A DNA stretch of 64,000 nucleotides from an uncultured Anaerolineae bacterium (GCA_937959265.1 CALGMA010000004.1:62001-126000); one strand, 5' to 3'; counted from the first letter of the stretch, positions 44,094 through 53,043 are shown. The notes: a model not told the origin generated them from the letters alone. Program-made: numbers and translations.

Positions 44094-44987
44094 ATGGGCA
44101 TACTTGTTGAACTGTTTGCCGATTACACGCTGCGCAACGTGGCGCTAGGCAGCGCGCTGCTCGGCGTGGTGAGCGGCGTGCTCGGGTGTTTTGCCGTGCT
44201 GCGGCGGCAGGGGCTGCTGGGAGATGCGTTGGCTCACGCCGCGCTGCCCGGCATTTGCATCGCCTACTTGCTCACGCAGACCAAAGCGCCCATCGTCCTG
44301 CTGTTGGGCGCGGCGGCAGCCGGATGGATCGCGGCCGTCTTGCTGCTGCAGATCGTCCGACACACCCGAATCAGTGAGGATGGCGCGCTCGGCATCGTGC
44401 TCAGCACGTTCTTCGCCTTCGGCATTGTGTTGCTCACCTTCATCGCCAAGCGCGGCAGCGCAAATCAGTCCGGGCTGGACAAGTTCCTGTTCGGTCAGGC
44501 GGCGGCGCTGGTTGCGGAAGATGTGATGACCATGGCGATCCTTGGTGGTGGCGCCCTCGCCATCGTGGCGTTGCTCTACAAAGAGTTTAAGTTGCTCGCT
44601 TTTGATGCGCCCTTCGCGGCCAGCCTGGGGTTCAACACAAACTGGCTCAGCGTGCTGCTCACGTCGCTGATCGTGGTTGCCGTCGTCATCGGCCTGCAAA
44701 CAGTCGGCGTGGTGTTGATGGCGGCCTTGCTGGTCGGTCCGGCGGTTGCGGCGCGACAGTGGACGAACCGGCTGGGGGTGATGATCGTCCTGGCGGCGCT
44801 GTTCGGCGCGCTGTCGGGCCTGGCCGGCGCACTGGTGAGCGTGAGCGACGAGGGCATTCCCACCGGCCCGATGGTCATCCTCAGCCTGACGGGGATCGTG
44901 CTGTGCTCGGTCTTCCTCGCGCCGGAGCGTGGCCTGGTTTGGGACGCCGCGCGGCGGCGCGCGCAACGCGCGGCGTGGGTGGAGTGA
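44094..44987 (+). CDS. Mn/Zn ABC transporter permease 1
   Basis: A 297-residue ABC-3 family permease with about eight TM helices. It shows FAVLRRQGLLGDALAHAALP (cytoplasmic coupling region), GALGIVLSTFFAFGIVLLTF and LQTVGVVLMAALLVGPAVAA, the family signature. It pairs with the next gene to form the channel. Located 19 bp after the ATPase and 6 bp before permease 2. Confidence 0.93.
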   Translation: MGILVELFADYTLRNVALGSALLGVVSGVLGCFAVLRRQGLLGDALAHAALPGICIAYLLTQTKAPIVLLLGAAAAGWIAAVLLLQIVRHTRISEDGALGIVLSTFFAFGIVLLTFIAKRGSANQSGLDKFLFGQAAALVAEDVMTMAILGGGALAIVALLYKEFKLLAFDAPFAASLGFNTNWLSVLLTSLIVVAVVIGLQTVGVVLMAALLVGPAVAARQWTNRLGVMIVLAALFGALSGLAGALVSVSDEGIPTGPMVILSLTGIVLCSVFLAPERGLVWDAARRRAQRAAWVE

Positions 44988-44993
44988 ACGAGA

Positions 44994-46115
44994 ATGGGGG
45001 CGGCCCTGGCGATCATCCTCACCGGCCTGCTGGTCGCGACGGCCTGCGCGCTGCTGGGCGTCTTCCTAGTGTTGCGGCGCATGGCGATGATGGCCGACGC
45101 GATCAGCCACGCCATCCTGCCGGGCCTCGTCGCCGGCTACTTCCTGGCGCAGGGACCGAACCTGCTGGCTGGCTTCGTCGGCGCGTCGCTGGCCGCCGTC
45201 GCCACCGTCGCGTTGGTCGAAGCGCTACAAAACACGCGTCGGGTCGGCGGCGAGTCGGCGATCGGCATCGTCTTCCCGGCAATGTTTGCCCTGGGCACCT
45301 TTCTGGTGTCCAAGTATTTCGCCAACGTGCACCTGGATACCGATGCGGTGCTCTACGGCAACATCGAGTTCGTCGCGTTTGATGTCCTGATCCTCAACGC
45401 CCTCAACCTCGGCCCGCAGTCGCTCTGGGTGATGGGCGCGCTGTGCGTTGTCAATCTGCTGTTCGTTGGGCTGTTATTCAAGGAGCTGAAGCTGGCGACG
45501 TTCGATCCGGGCCTGGCGGCGGCGCTGGGATTCTCGCCGGCGCTGATCCACTATGGGCTGATGGCGATGGTCTCCGTCACGACGGTGGGGGCGTTCACGG
45601 CCGTGGGGGCGATCCTGGTGGTCGCGTTCATGATCGTGCCGGCGGCCACAGCATACTTGCTCACCGACGATTTGGGCAACATGATCGTCTTCGCAGTTTT
45701 CATCGGCGCGCTGTCGGCGATCGCGGGCTGCTTCATCGCGTTTGCGTTGGATGCGTCGGTAGCCGGCGCGATGGCGACGGTGGCCGGCGCTTGCTTCTTG
45801 CTGGCGCTGCTGTTCTCGCCGGCGCATGGCTTGGCGGCTAAAGCCTGGCGCCTGCGACGCCAGCGGCTGCGCCTGGCAATGGAGAACTTAGTCGTCCACC
45901 TGTTCAACCACGAGCATCAGGCCTACGAAGAGCACGAGGCCGAAGTGGCGCACCTCAGCAGCGAGCTGCGGTGGCAACCCCAGTTCGCCCGCAGGATCAT
46001 CCGCATGGCTCGGCGCGCGCAGCTTGTGCGGCAAGTGAACGGCCATTTGGCGTTGACCGATGCCGGCAGGGAATTCGCCCGACGGGCCTCTGCGCTCCGA
46101 GATGGGGAAGGGTAG
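44994..46115 (+). CDS. Mn/Zn ABC transporter permease 2 with C-terminal winged-helix-like tail
   Basis: A 373-residue ABC-3 permease. TM core residues 1-285 have VLRRMAMMADAISHAILPGL, GESAIGIVFPAMFALGTFLV and TAVGAILVVAFMIVPAATAY. Some 85 extra residues follow: HLFNHEHQAYEEHEAEVAHL, WQPQFARRIIRMARRAQLVR, then HLALTDAGREFARR. That pattern resembles the winged-helix of DtxR-type regulators, as in some MntD-type permeases. A regulatory, metal-sensing tail is inference. The gene ends 4 bp from the convergent P-type ATPase gene. Confidence 0.9.
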   Translation: MGAALAIILTGLLVATACALLGVFLVLRRMAMMADAISHAILPGLVAGYFLAQGPNLLAGFVGASLAAVATVALVEALQNTRRVGGESAIGIVFPAMFALGTFLVSKYFANVHLDTDAVLYGNIEFVAFDVLILNALNLGPQSLWVMGALCVVNLLFVGLLFKELKLATFDPGLAAALGFSPALIHYGLMAMVSVTTVGAFTAVGAILVVAFMIVPAATAYLLTDDLGNMIVFAVFIGALSAIAGCFIAFALDASVAGAMATVAGACFLLALLFSPAHGLAAKAWRLRRQRLRLAMENLVVHLFNHEHQAYEEHEAEVAHLSSELRWQPQFARRIIRMARRAQLVRQVNGHLALTDAGREFARRASALRDGEG

Positions 46116-46119
46116 CGTT

Positions 46120-48402
46120 TCACGCCGGTGTGGCCGGGTCTGCGGGACGATAGCGCAGCAGCCGTATGCCGTGCAGCGTCACCAGCAACGACGCGCCCAT
46201 GTCGGCCAGCACGGCCAGCCACATCGTGCCCAGGCCGAGCAACACCAGCAGGAGCACCGCCAGCTTGATGCCGATGGCCAGGGCGATGTTGATGCGGATC
46301 GTGCGCATGGCGGCGCGGCTCAGTTGTAACGCAAAGGGCAATTGGCGCAGGTCTTTCCCCATCAGCACCACGTCGGCGGTTTCGATCGCTTGCGCCGTGC
46401 CGCCGCCGACGGCGATGCCCACGTTGGACGCAGCGAGCGCCGGCGCGTCGTTCACGCCGTCGCCCACCATCGCCACTGCGCCGTACTGATCGCGCAGCGC
46501 GCGCACCGCTTCGACTTTCTGCTCCGGCAGCAGCCCGGCTTTCACCTCGCTCACGCCCACCTGTTGGGCGATGGCTTGCGCAGCGCGCGCATTGTCGCCG
46601 GTGAGCATTACCGTCGCCTGGATGCCGCTGCGATGGAGCGCGTCTACGACCTGCCGGCTGGTGTCGCGCGCGGCATCGGTGATGCCGATGTAGCCGGCGA
46701 ACGCCCCATCTGCAGCGACGAGCACCGGTGTAAGGCTGCGCGCCGAGAGCGACTCGATCTCTTCGCACAGCGCGCGGTCATGGGGCAGGGTTTGATCGAA
46801 GAACGCATGGCTGCCGATGATCACCTCGCGCTCTGCGACGCGGCCGGATATGCCTTTGCCGGCGATGGCCTTGACCGACTGCGCAGCGGGATAGCGCACG
46901 TTCAGGCGCTGATCCTCGGCGGCGGCCACCACCGCCTGCGCCAGCGGGTGCTCGCTGCGTCGCTCGACAGCGCTGGCCAGGGCGAGCAAATCGGCGCAGT
47001 TGTCGCACACGCCGGTGATCGGGTCGGTGCAATGGACCGATTTCACCTTGATCACCTTGGGTTTGCCCTCGGTCAGAGTGCCGGTTTTGTCGAACGCGAC
47101 GGCGCGCACGCCGGCCAGCACCTCTAGGTATGCGCCGCCCTTGATCAGCACGCCGTGCCGCGCGGCGTTGCCCAGGGCGCTGATGATGGTGACAGGCGTG
47201 CTGATGACCAGCGCGCAGGGGCAGGCCACCACCAGCAACTCCAGCGCGCGGTAGAGCCAACCCTGGTCGTCGGCCGTCGGCATGAACGGCGCGCCGAATA
47301 GCAGCGGCGGTGCGATGGCCAGCGCAACGGCCAACCCGACCACCGCCGGCGTGTAGACGCGGGCGAAGCGGTCCACGAAACGCTCGGCCGGCGCTTTGCG
47401 CTCTTGGGCCTCTTCGACCAGGCGAATGACGCGCGCGATGAGGTTGTCCTCCGTGCGGCGCGTGACCTCCACTTCCAGGGCCGCTTCGCCGTTGATCGTG
47501 CCGGCGAAGACTTCATCGCCGGGCTGCTTGGGCACGGGGAGGCTCTCGCCGGTGATGGGCGCCTGGTTTACCGATGAGGCGCCGGCGCGCACCCGGCCGT
47601 CCATCGCGATGCGCTCGCCGGGCTTGACGACGATCACGTCGCCGATTCGTAGCTCGCTCACGGGCAGCCGTTGTTCGTGCCAGCCGCACCACGGGCAAGG
47701 GCCGCTGGTGTATCCGGCTTGCCCCAGGTGCTCTGGGCAGTCCATGCACGGGCGCAAGATGGTTGCTTCGTCCGGGGCGATTGTCCTGAGGCTGCGGATG
47801 GCGTTGCGTGCGCGTTCAGCGGTGTATCCCTCCAACGCTTCGCCGAGGGCGAACAGCACGATTACCAGGCCGGCTTCGGTGTAAACGCCGATGACGACTG
47901 CGCCGAGGGCGGCAATGGTCATCAAGACATTGATGCTGATCTGTCGGTTGACGGTGAGCGCGCGCCAAGCGCTGCGAGCGACCGGATAGCCGGCGACGAA
48001 GAGCGCTGCGACGGAGGTGTAGTCGAAGAGGACGTTCTCGATGCCTAGAAACGGCAGTAACTCGTTGAACACGAGGCCGGGGAGGATGAGGACGGCGCCG
48101 ATGAGGGCCAGCGTGGTGTCGCGGCGCGCCAACAAAAAGCCCACGAATGAATCGGGCGCGCGGCTGGCAGGCGTTGACGCGATATGCCCATCGCTCACGT
48201 CGTAGCCCAGCTCGCGCACGCGGGCGATGATGGCTTCGTGTGATGCGTTGCCCTGCACACGCAGCGTGGCTGCGCCGAAGTTGACCGCGCACGATTGCAC
48301 GCCGTCCAGCTTCGCCACGCCCGACTCGATCGTCCGGGCGCACTCGGCGCAGTCCATGCCGGCGATGCGATAGACGTGCTCGGTCTCAGCGGGCTCGACC
48401 AT
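46120..48402 (-). CDS. Heavy-metal P1B-type ATPase (Zn/Cd/Pb class) with Cys-rich insert
   Basis: A 760-residue efflux ATPase. An N-terminal HMA domain has metal site GMDCAECART. Core motifs are CPC in VACPCALVIS, phosphorylation site FDKTGTLTEGK, SEHPLAQA and GDGVNDAPAL. The CPC-ALVISTP context fits the ZntA/CadA group. Unusually, residues 217-246, at the start of the actuator domain, insert two CxxC pairs (C219/C222 and C236/C239: CMDCPEHLGQ, GPCPWCGWHEQ), a possible zinc ribbon. Third gene of arsR-GDCCVxC-ATPase; the middle gene overlaps its start by 17 bp. Confidence 0.94.
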   Translation of the reverse strand: MVEPAETEHVYRIAGMDCAECARTIESGVAKLDGVQSCAVNFGAATLRVQGNASHEAIIARVRELGYDVSDGHIASTPASRAPDSFVGFLLARRDTTLALIGAVLILPGLVFNELLPFLGIENVLFDYTSVAALFVAGYPVARSAWRALTVNRQISINVLMTIAALGAVVIGVYTEAGLVIVLFALGEALEGYTAERARNAIRSLRTIAPDEATILRPCMDCPEHLGQAGYTSGPCPWCGWHEQRLPVSELRIGDVIVVKPGERIAMDGRVRAGASSVNQAPITGESLPVPKQPGDEVFAGTINGEAALEVEVTRRTEDNLIARVIRLVEEAQERKAPAERFVDRFARVYTPAVVGLAVALAIAPPLLFGAPFMPTADDQGWLYRALELLVVACPCALVISTPVTIISALGNAARHGVLIKGGAYLEVLAGVRAVAFDKTGTLTEGKPKVIKVKSVHCTDPITGVCDNCADLLALASAVERRSEHPLAQAVVAAAEDQRLNVRYPAAQSVKAIAGKGISGRVAEREVIIGSHAFFDQTLPHDRALCEEIESLSARSLTPVLVAADGAFAGYIGITDAARDTSRQVVDALHRSGIQATVMLTGDNARAAQAIAQQVGVSEVKAGLLPEQKVEAVRALRDQYGAVAMVGDGVNDAPALAASNVGIAVGGGTAQAIETADVVLMGKDLRQLPFALQLSRAAMRTIRINIALAIGIKLAVLLLVLLGLGTMWLAVLADMGASLLVTLHGIRLLRYRPADPATPA

Positions 48403-48589
48403 CGTTCTGCTTGGGTGGGCAAGGTACGCTGCCGTAGGAGCAGAACACGCAACAGTCGCCCGGTTTGGGCTTCAGTACGGCATCGCAGTTGGTGCACCGG
48501 TAAAACCGCTGGCATGCGTCCACTGGCATCGCTTCCTCCTTCTGGAAGCCGCAATATGGACAGGTAATCGTCGCGTGTGTTTGTGTCAT
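48386..48589 (-). CDS. GDCCVxC-domain small Cys-rich protein
   Basis: A 67-residue protein with four Cys pairs or clusters: TCPYCGF, FYRCTNCDAVLKPK, GDCCVFCSYG and VPCPP. This is the GDCCVxC family, some members of which carry selenocysteine; here all positions are Cys codons. It is likely a small zinc or heavy-metal binding protein. It is coupled to both neighbours (4-bp overlap with arsR, 17-bp overlap with the ATPase), pointing to metal delivery or buffering for the pump. Confidence 0.85.
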   Translation of the reverse strand: MTQTHATITCPYCGFQKEEAMPVDACQRFYRCTNCDAVLKPKPGDCCVFCSYGSVPCPPKQNDGRAR

Positions 48590-48894
48590 CTGTGCCTCAC
48601 ATGCTCCAGCCCGCTTCTAAACAGCTCGGCGACGTGCTCATCGTCCAATGCGTAAAACACCTCGCGGCCGTTCTTGCGCGCGCGTACCAGCCGCATCTGA
48701 CGCAGGCTGCGCAGATGATGTGAAATCGCTGATTCGCTAACGCCGGCGATCCCCGCAATGGCGCTCACGTTCAGTTCCTGGTCGGCGATGGCGAACAGGA
48801 CGCGCACGCGGCTGGCGTCGCCCAGCGCGCGGAAGAGTTCTGCGAGCTGAGCGGCTTCATGCTCACCCAGCGCTTGTCGTTCAATCTTCTTCAT
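48586..48894 (-). CDS. ArsR/SmtB-family metal-responsive repressor
   Basis: A 102-residue winged-helix protein: LAELFRALGDASRVRVLFAI, VSAIAGIAGVSESAISHHLR, LRQMRLVRARKNGREVFYAL, DDEHVAELFRSGLEHVRHR. The C-terminal helix D-H...H..H resembles the alpha5 zinc site of SmtB/CzrA sensors, and no alpha3 CxC motif is present. Zinc sensing is thus more likely than arsenic or lead. It probably represses its own operon through the palindrome just upstream. Confidence 0.92.
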   Translation of the reverse strand: MKKIERQALGEHEAAQLAELFRALGDASRVRVLFAIADQELNVSAIAGIAGVSESAISHHLRSLRQMRLVRARKNGREVFYALDDEHVAELFRSGLEHVRHR

Positions 48895-48905
48895 TGTTTC
48901 TTTTT

Positions 48906-48929
48906 ACGTATGAACATATATTCATACGT
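48906..48929. promoter_or_regulatory. ArsR/SmtB operator
   Basis: ACGTATGAA and TTCATACGT are perfect 9-bp inverted repeats with a 6-bp AT centre, close to the CzrA/SmtB consensus TGAA-N6-TTCA. It lies 11 bp before the arsR start. Confidence 0.88.
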
Positions 48930-48983
48930 CGAGAATGATAAGTGAGTGCCCTTGTTTTGTCAACGCGGGCTGTGGCGCGGAGC

Positions 48984-50075
48984 CTAGAACACCTTCACGA
49001 GCGAACCCTCTTCACGCTTCGTCCGCAAGTTCGATCGCTCGGTGTGTGGGTACGCCGGCATCGTCCAGCGGAAGACCCAGTGTGCTTGATCCGGCAGCAT
49101 GTTCACGCAGCCGTGGCTGCGCGGCTGGCCGTAGTCGTTGTGCCAATACACCCCATGGAAGGCGATGCCGCTGCTGGTGAAGAACGATGCCCAACTCACG
49201 CCAGGTAAGTTGTAATAGTCGTAGCCAAGTGTGCCGCCGGCCATGCGCGTGCCGGCGATCTTGCGAAAGACGCGGTGCTCGCCGGGGGTGGTGAAGAAGT
49301 CCACCACGCCTTCTGGGGTGTGGTACTTTCCGCCAGTGGCGACGCGCGCCGTGAACACCGGTTCGTCGTATTCGTAAGCGGTCACCGTCTGGGTCTTCAA
49401 GTTGACCTCGATGCGCTTCTTATCCAGCGGCACGTCCGGCGAGAGCGGCGCGAAGTCCTCTGGCCCGAGTGGGCGCAGATGCTCGGCACGCACGAAGCCG
49501 AGGACGGTTGTACCGCCGTTGCCGTCGGCGATCCCATACCAGGTCTTGCCGTCCATCCCCTCGGCTAGCTGCAGAATGCGAAAGACGCAGCCGTAGTACA
49601 GCAGCGTGCGTACGCCGGACTGCGGATCGGCCGTAGCGCGAAGCTCGGTGAACGGCACGGTAATCTCGGCCCACAGGCCCTCCTCATCCACTTCACTCAG
49701 CGGTTTGTTCAACACGTTGTTGCATGGCTGAACGTTAGCTGAATGCACGTAGCCGTCGCTGGTCAGGTACCAGAACGGGTTGTACGTCGTCGGCCCCAGG
49801 CCGGTGACCTCGCCCATGAGTGGGATGACTTCGTTAGCGCGCAGCTTGCGTACCTCGGGCGCTTTGGTTGTGGGCCGCTCGCGAATGATCAGGTCTTTGC
49901 GGAAGGCTCGGCCGAAGGCGTAAGGGATGGGTTGCAGCTTGGGATTGCGCGATTCCGGAGGTTCGCCAGCGCCGGGATCGGGCGCTTGCGCATACGTCGG
50001 GCGTGTGCGGATGAACGGAACGACCAGTGCCAGGCCGCTACTGACCTTCAAGAAACATCGTCGTGTCGTTTTCAT
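48984..50075 (-). CDS. L,D-transpeptidase (YkuD family), exported
   Basis: A 363-residue protein with a twin-arginine-like signal (MKTTRRCFLKVSSGLALVVP). A middle beta-rich region resembles two SH3-like modules (LIIRERPTTKAPEVRKLRAN, VPFTELRATADPQSGVRTLL). The C-terminal YkuD domain has HGVYWHNDYGQPRSHGCVNM, with the catalytic Cys and the two conserved His. It forms 3-3 or lipoprotein cross-links in the cell wall or periplasm. ATG 50075 begins the signal peptide. Confidence 0.92.
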   Translation of the reverse strand: MKTTRRCFLKVSSGLALVVPFIRTRPTYAQAPDPGAGEPPESRNPKLQPIPYAFGRAFRKDLIIRERPTTKAPEVRKLRANEVIPLMGEVTGLGPTTYNPFWYLTSDGYVHSANVQPCNNVLNKPLSEVDEEGLWAEITVPFTELRATADPQSGVRTLLYYGCVFRILQLAEGMDGKTWYGIADGNGGTTVLGFVRAEHLRPLGPEDFAPLSPDVPLDKKRIEVNLKTQTVTAYEYDEPVFTARVATGGKYHTPEGVVDFFTTPGEHRVFRKIAGTRMAGGTLGYDYYNLPGVSWASFFTSSGIAFHGVYWHNDYGQPRSHGCVNMLPDQAHWVFRWTMPAYPHTERSNLRTKREEGSLVKVF

Positions 50076-50127
50076 ATCCCTAGTGACCATCGTTGATACT
50101 CAGTTCGAATATAAGCCGTCTTATGCA

Positions 50128-50592
50128 TCATCGGATCACCACAACGGTGCCGCGCGGCGCCCAATAGTAGAGCCAGGCTGCGGCGGTAATCGGCAGGTTG
50201 ACGCAGCCATGGCTCCTGGGCTGGCCGAAGTTGGTATGCCAGTATGCACCATGCAGCGCGTAGCCGCCCTGCCGGAAGTACATCACATAGGGCACGTTGG
50301 GTAGATCGTAGTCCGGCCCGCGCATGCGCTGCCTGACATACTTGCTGTATATGCGGAACGTGCCACGCGGGGTGGGTGTGTAGCGGGTGCCGGTGGAGAC
50401 CGGCGTAGACATCACCGTGCGCCCGTTCTCCCAGGCGATCAGCCGTTGTTCGGCGATTACGACTTCGATCCACTTGCCGCGACGGGCGTAGCGCATAGCG
50501 CCGTGTTCAGAGTCAGACGATCCGGCCAATAGTGGCTCGGGCGCGGCGAAGAGCAGGATGGTCGCAACAACAGCAGCAAGGAGTCTTCTCAC
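50128..50592 (-). CDS. Small L,D-transpeptidase (YkuD family), exported
   Basis: A 154-residue protein: signal peptide (MRRLLAAVVATILLFAAPEP) followed directly by a YkuD domain, WIEVVIAEQRLIAWENGRTV, TPTPRGTFRIY, GAYWHTNFGQPRSHGCVNLP with the catalytic Cys. It has no SH3 modules. Located 52 bp before the larger L,D-transpeptidase on the same strand; the pair probably arose by duplication of the catalytic domain. Confidence 0.92.
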   Translation of the reverse strand: MRRLLAAVVATILLFAAPEPLLAGSSDSEHGAMRYARRGKWIEVVIAEQRLIAWENGRTVMSTPVSTGTRYTPTPRGTFRIYSKYVRQRMRGPDYDLPNVPYVMYFRQGGYALHGAYWHTNFGQPRSHGCVNLPITAAAWLYYWAPRGTVVVIR

Positions 50593-50822
50593 GGGGCTCT
50601 ATTGTCCACAATTCTGCGCGAGCTGACAAATTCTGGAGGAGAAAGTTGCTGGAGGCCGGGGCCTATCTGCTCAGCGTGGCGCGGGTTAAGGAGCTTTTCG
50701 GCCTGCGCGATGTTGAGCGATTCGAACAAAGCCGGCTTGTTACAGGATTATGGCCAACCCAAAGCAAAGAAACCATACGAGCTGAAGCGCACGCTGTGAG
50801 TCTTTCGGAGACAGACTGCCGC

Positions 50823-52004
50823 TCAAAACGCTTCGCGATATAGTTGCGCCATGACCTGCACGTTCACTGCACGTGGGTTGGTCCACCAGTTCAGGTCGAG
50901 CTCGTAGGCTGCCCTGGCCATAGGTGCGATCAGCGACTCGCTCACGCCGACGTCGCGCAATCGTGCCGGCAATCCTATGCCGTGCCGTAACTGCTCGACC
51001 ATCAGTGCCGCGCTCTCGGCGCGCGCGTGGGTCGTCCCGGCTGGCCCACCCAGGGCATCATTCACACGCGCGTAGCGCTCGATCGCGTCGGGCAGGTTGT
51101 AGCGCATCACGTGCGGCAGCATGATGGCGTTGGCCAATCCATGCTGGACATTTGCGAAGCTGCTGAGCGGATGCGCCAGCGCGTGGCATGCCCCCAACCA
51201 CTTCGAGCTGATAGCGATGCCGCCGATCATCGCCGCTTCGGCCATATCCCGACGCGCGGCGCGGTTGGCCGGCTGCGCCACGGCGATCGGCAGGCTGCGC
51301 CCGATCTGTGCGATGGCCTGCAGGATCATCGGGTCGAGCGCCGGGTTCTCATTGGTCGAGACGTAGGCCTCGATGCAGTGGGTGAGCGCATCCATGCCGG
51401 TGGCTGCAGTGAGGAAGGCCGGCAGCGTCAACATCAACTCCGGGTCTATCAGCGCCATGTTTGGCACCGAGTGTGGCCCGCCCACACCGAATTTGAGCCT
51501 TTCGTCGGGATCGGTGATTACTGCCCAAGGCGTAACCTCGGCGCCGGTGCCGGCAGTGGTTGGAATGGCGACATAGAATGGCAAGCGCGATTGCGGCGGG
51601 TGCGGGCGCGCCTTGTCGCCCAACCGGTAAGCGTATTCCGCGACGCGGCCTTCCTGCGGCCCGGCGACGATGATGCGTGCGGCTTTGGCTGTGTCGAGCG
51701 CGCTACCGCCGCCAATGCCGACGATGCAATCGGCCTCGCTGGTGCGGTAGGCATCGGCAGCGGCATCCACCGACGCGCAGTCAGGGTTGGGGATCACCTG
51801 AATGTAGGGCGTGTGCGCGATGCCAGCCTCAGCGAGCGAGGCAAGGATGGGCGCGACCAGCCCGGCGGAGGCGACGCCGGGATCGGCGATAACGAAGGCG
51901 TGTTGCCCCCCCTCGGCTTTCAGGATTTGGCCGACCAGGTGCGCTGCGCCGAAGCCGAGGTGAACCTGATCGGGGAAGATGTAATATGCGGTATGCATGG
52001 CCAT
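50823..52004 (-). CDS. Iron-containing (group III) alcohol dehydrogenase
   Basis: A 393-residue Fe-ADH. CIVGIGGGSALDTAKAARI is the NAD site, VAIPTTAGTGAEVTPWAVI and GMDALTHCIEAYVSTNENPA follow, and the metal ligands lie in ACHALAHPLSSFANVQHGLA. It oxidises or reduces small alcohols/aldehydes; substrate unknown. ATG 52004 (or 51998) is chosen over the longer frame to 52142, whose N-terminus is unlike the family. It is divergent from, and nearly abuts, the small membrane gene at 52008. The 230-bp spacer downstream (50593-50822) shows nothing I can support. Confidence 0.92.
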   Translation of the reverse strand: MAMHTAYYIFPDQVHLGFGAAHLVGQILKAEGGQHAFVIADPGVASAGLVAPILASLAEAGIAHTPYIQVIPNPDCASVDAAADAYRTSEADCIVGIGGGSALDTAKAARIIVAGPQEGRVAEYAYRLGDKARPHPPQSRLPFYVAIPTTAGTGAEVTPWAVITDPDERLKFGVGGPHSVPNMALIDPELMLTLPAFLTAATGMDALTHCIEAYVSTNENPALDPMILQAIAQIGRSLPIAVAQPANRAARRDMAEAAMIGGIAISSKWLGACHALAHPLSSFANVQHGLANAIMLPHVMRYNLPDAIERYARVNDALGGPAGTTHARAESAALMVEQLRHGIGLPARLRDVGVSESLIAPMARAAYELDLNWWTNPRAVNVQVMAQLYREAF

Positions 52005-52007
52005 GCG

Positions 52008-52466
52008 ATGATCGAAGCAAGGGGAAGGGTAGCGGATCAGGGAGGGTCGCGCAAGTTGCTGCTGCAGATCACGCTGGTTACGCTGGTGCTGGTGATCGCC
52101 ATTTGGGGTGGGTTGGCGCTGTGGGCATGGCAGGCTTATCACGCGGCGCGCTATCCGGGCTCAGTAGCGATGGATGCCGATGACTTCGTGCGCGCCACAC
52201 CCAACTTCGTCTTCCGGCGGGTAGAGACTTACCGCAGTGCTGATCCGTTCAACCTGATCTACAACTGGTACTCGCAGCGCTTCGGACTGGGACCAGAGCG
52301 CTACGCGACAGGCAATTGCCTGCTGATGGCGCGCTCGTCGCAGGTGTTTGGTCTGCTGCACTTGAACGCCAGCGTGATGGTGTGCGACACCGGCCCTGAC
52401 CGGATGATGTTCGTGCAGCGCACCTACCTGCTGCGCTATCCGATCTGGCTGCAAAGGTGGATGTGA
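52008..52466 (+). CDS. Small membrane-anchored protein of unknown function
   Basis: A 152-residue protein with one N-terminal TM helix (about 17-41, KLLLQITLVTLVLVIAIWGG). A conserved-looking extracytoplasmic domain follows: DADDFVRATPNFVFRRVETY, NLIYNWYSQRFGLGPERYAT, CDTGPDRMMFVQRTYLLRYP. No family is recognised. Only this distal part of a longer open frame is coding; the upstream part is antisense to the alcohol dehydrogenase. The starts of the two divergent genes are 3 bp apart. Confidence 0.72.
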   Translation: MIEARGRVADQGGSRKLLLQITLVTLVLVIAIWGGLALWAWQAYHAARYPGSVAMDADDFVRATPNFVFRRVETYRSADPFNLIYNWYSQRFGLGPERYATGNCLLMARSSQVFGLLHLNASVMVCDTGPDRMMFVQRTYLLRYPIWLQRWM

Positions 52467-52591
52467 AAGGGTGAGTGGTGTGACTTCTGCGCCTTTCGCA
52501 TGGCGGCGTGGTGGTGTCATCAACCGGGAGATCGCGTGGTGTGCGGAAGTCGAGCGAATGAGTTCGATGAAAAGCTAAAGTGCGCCGTTGC

Positions 52592-52696
52592 TCAACTGCT
52601 GCCGAGATACAACGTCGCTGCAATCTCCGGCACGGTCTTGCCCTCCGCAAGCAGCCGTAGCACGTCTATCTCGCGTTCGGTGAGTGGCTCGACCAC
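52592..52696 (-). pseudogene. Fragment of a LuxR-type HTH regulator
   Basis: The reverse strand reads EPLTEREIDVLRLLAEGKTV, then PEIAATLYLGSS and a stop. This is the beginning of a LuxR/GerE DNA-binding domain, cut off before the recognition helix and lacking any N-terminal domain. It follows the 82-residue gene by 4 bp. A decayed remnant rather than a working gene. Confidence 0.65.
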
Positions 52697-52700
52697 CGGC

Positions 52701-52949
52701 TCAACTGCGCGTCCAGCGAATCTCCATCTCTTCGCGGTTGCCCATCGCCCGCCGCAACAGATCAAGCAGCTCGGGGTCGGCGCCGTTGGTCTGAAACAAA
52801 TCGAGCGTGGCGCGGTTGATATAGTAGTCCTGATCTTTCAAAGATTCCTCTTCCATCTGGCCGATCAGGAATTGCAGGTGCGCCTCGGTGCTTTGGCCAA
52901 GGTGCGCGCCGGTCTCAGCGTCGAATAATTGAATCATCGCGTCGTTCAT
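52701..52949 (-). CDS. Conserved hypothetical 82-residue protein
   Basis: The product reads IQLFDAETGAHLGQSTEAHL, QFLIGQMEEESLKDQDYYIN, RATLDLFQTNGADPELLDLL, a compact acidic helical protein. The pattern (a QFLI..LEEES..D.DYYIN-like core) is one I associate with conserved small bacterial proteins of unknown function. No neighbours give a hint. Confidence 0.7.
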   Translation of the reverse strand: MNDAMIQLFDAETGAHLGQSTEAHLQFLIGQMEEESLKDQDYYINRATLDLFQTNGADPELLDLLRRAMGNREEMEIRWTRS

Positions 52950-53043
52950 AGCGGCATTGTAAGCTTGCTCGCATAAACATCCGATTCAATGAGACTGTCG
53001 TGGGCGTGGTCGAAAATGCGATTCCACCCGCCGACATGAACAC

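Noticed and set aside
50532..50843. Open frames in the spacer after the small L,D-transpeptidase
   Set aside because: Two overlapping frames of 65-103 codons with no signal, motif or ribosome site; cannot be supported as a gene or a transposase remnant.
51027..52004. Long N-terminal extension of the plus-strand frame ending at 52466
   Set aside because: Antisense to the iron-type alcohol dehydrogenase; only the part from ATG 52008 has a TM helix and coherent protein sequence.
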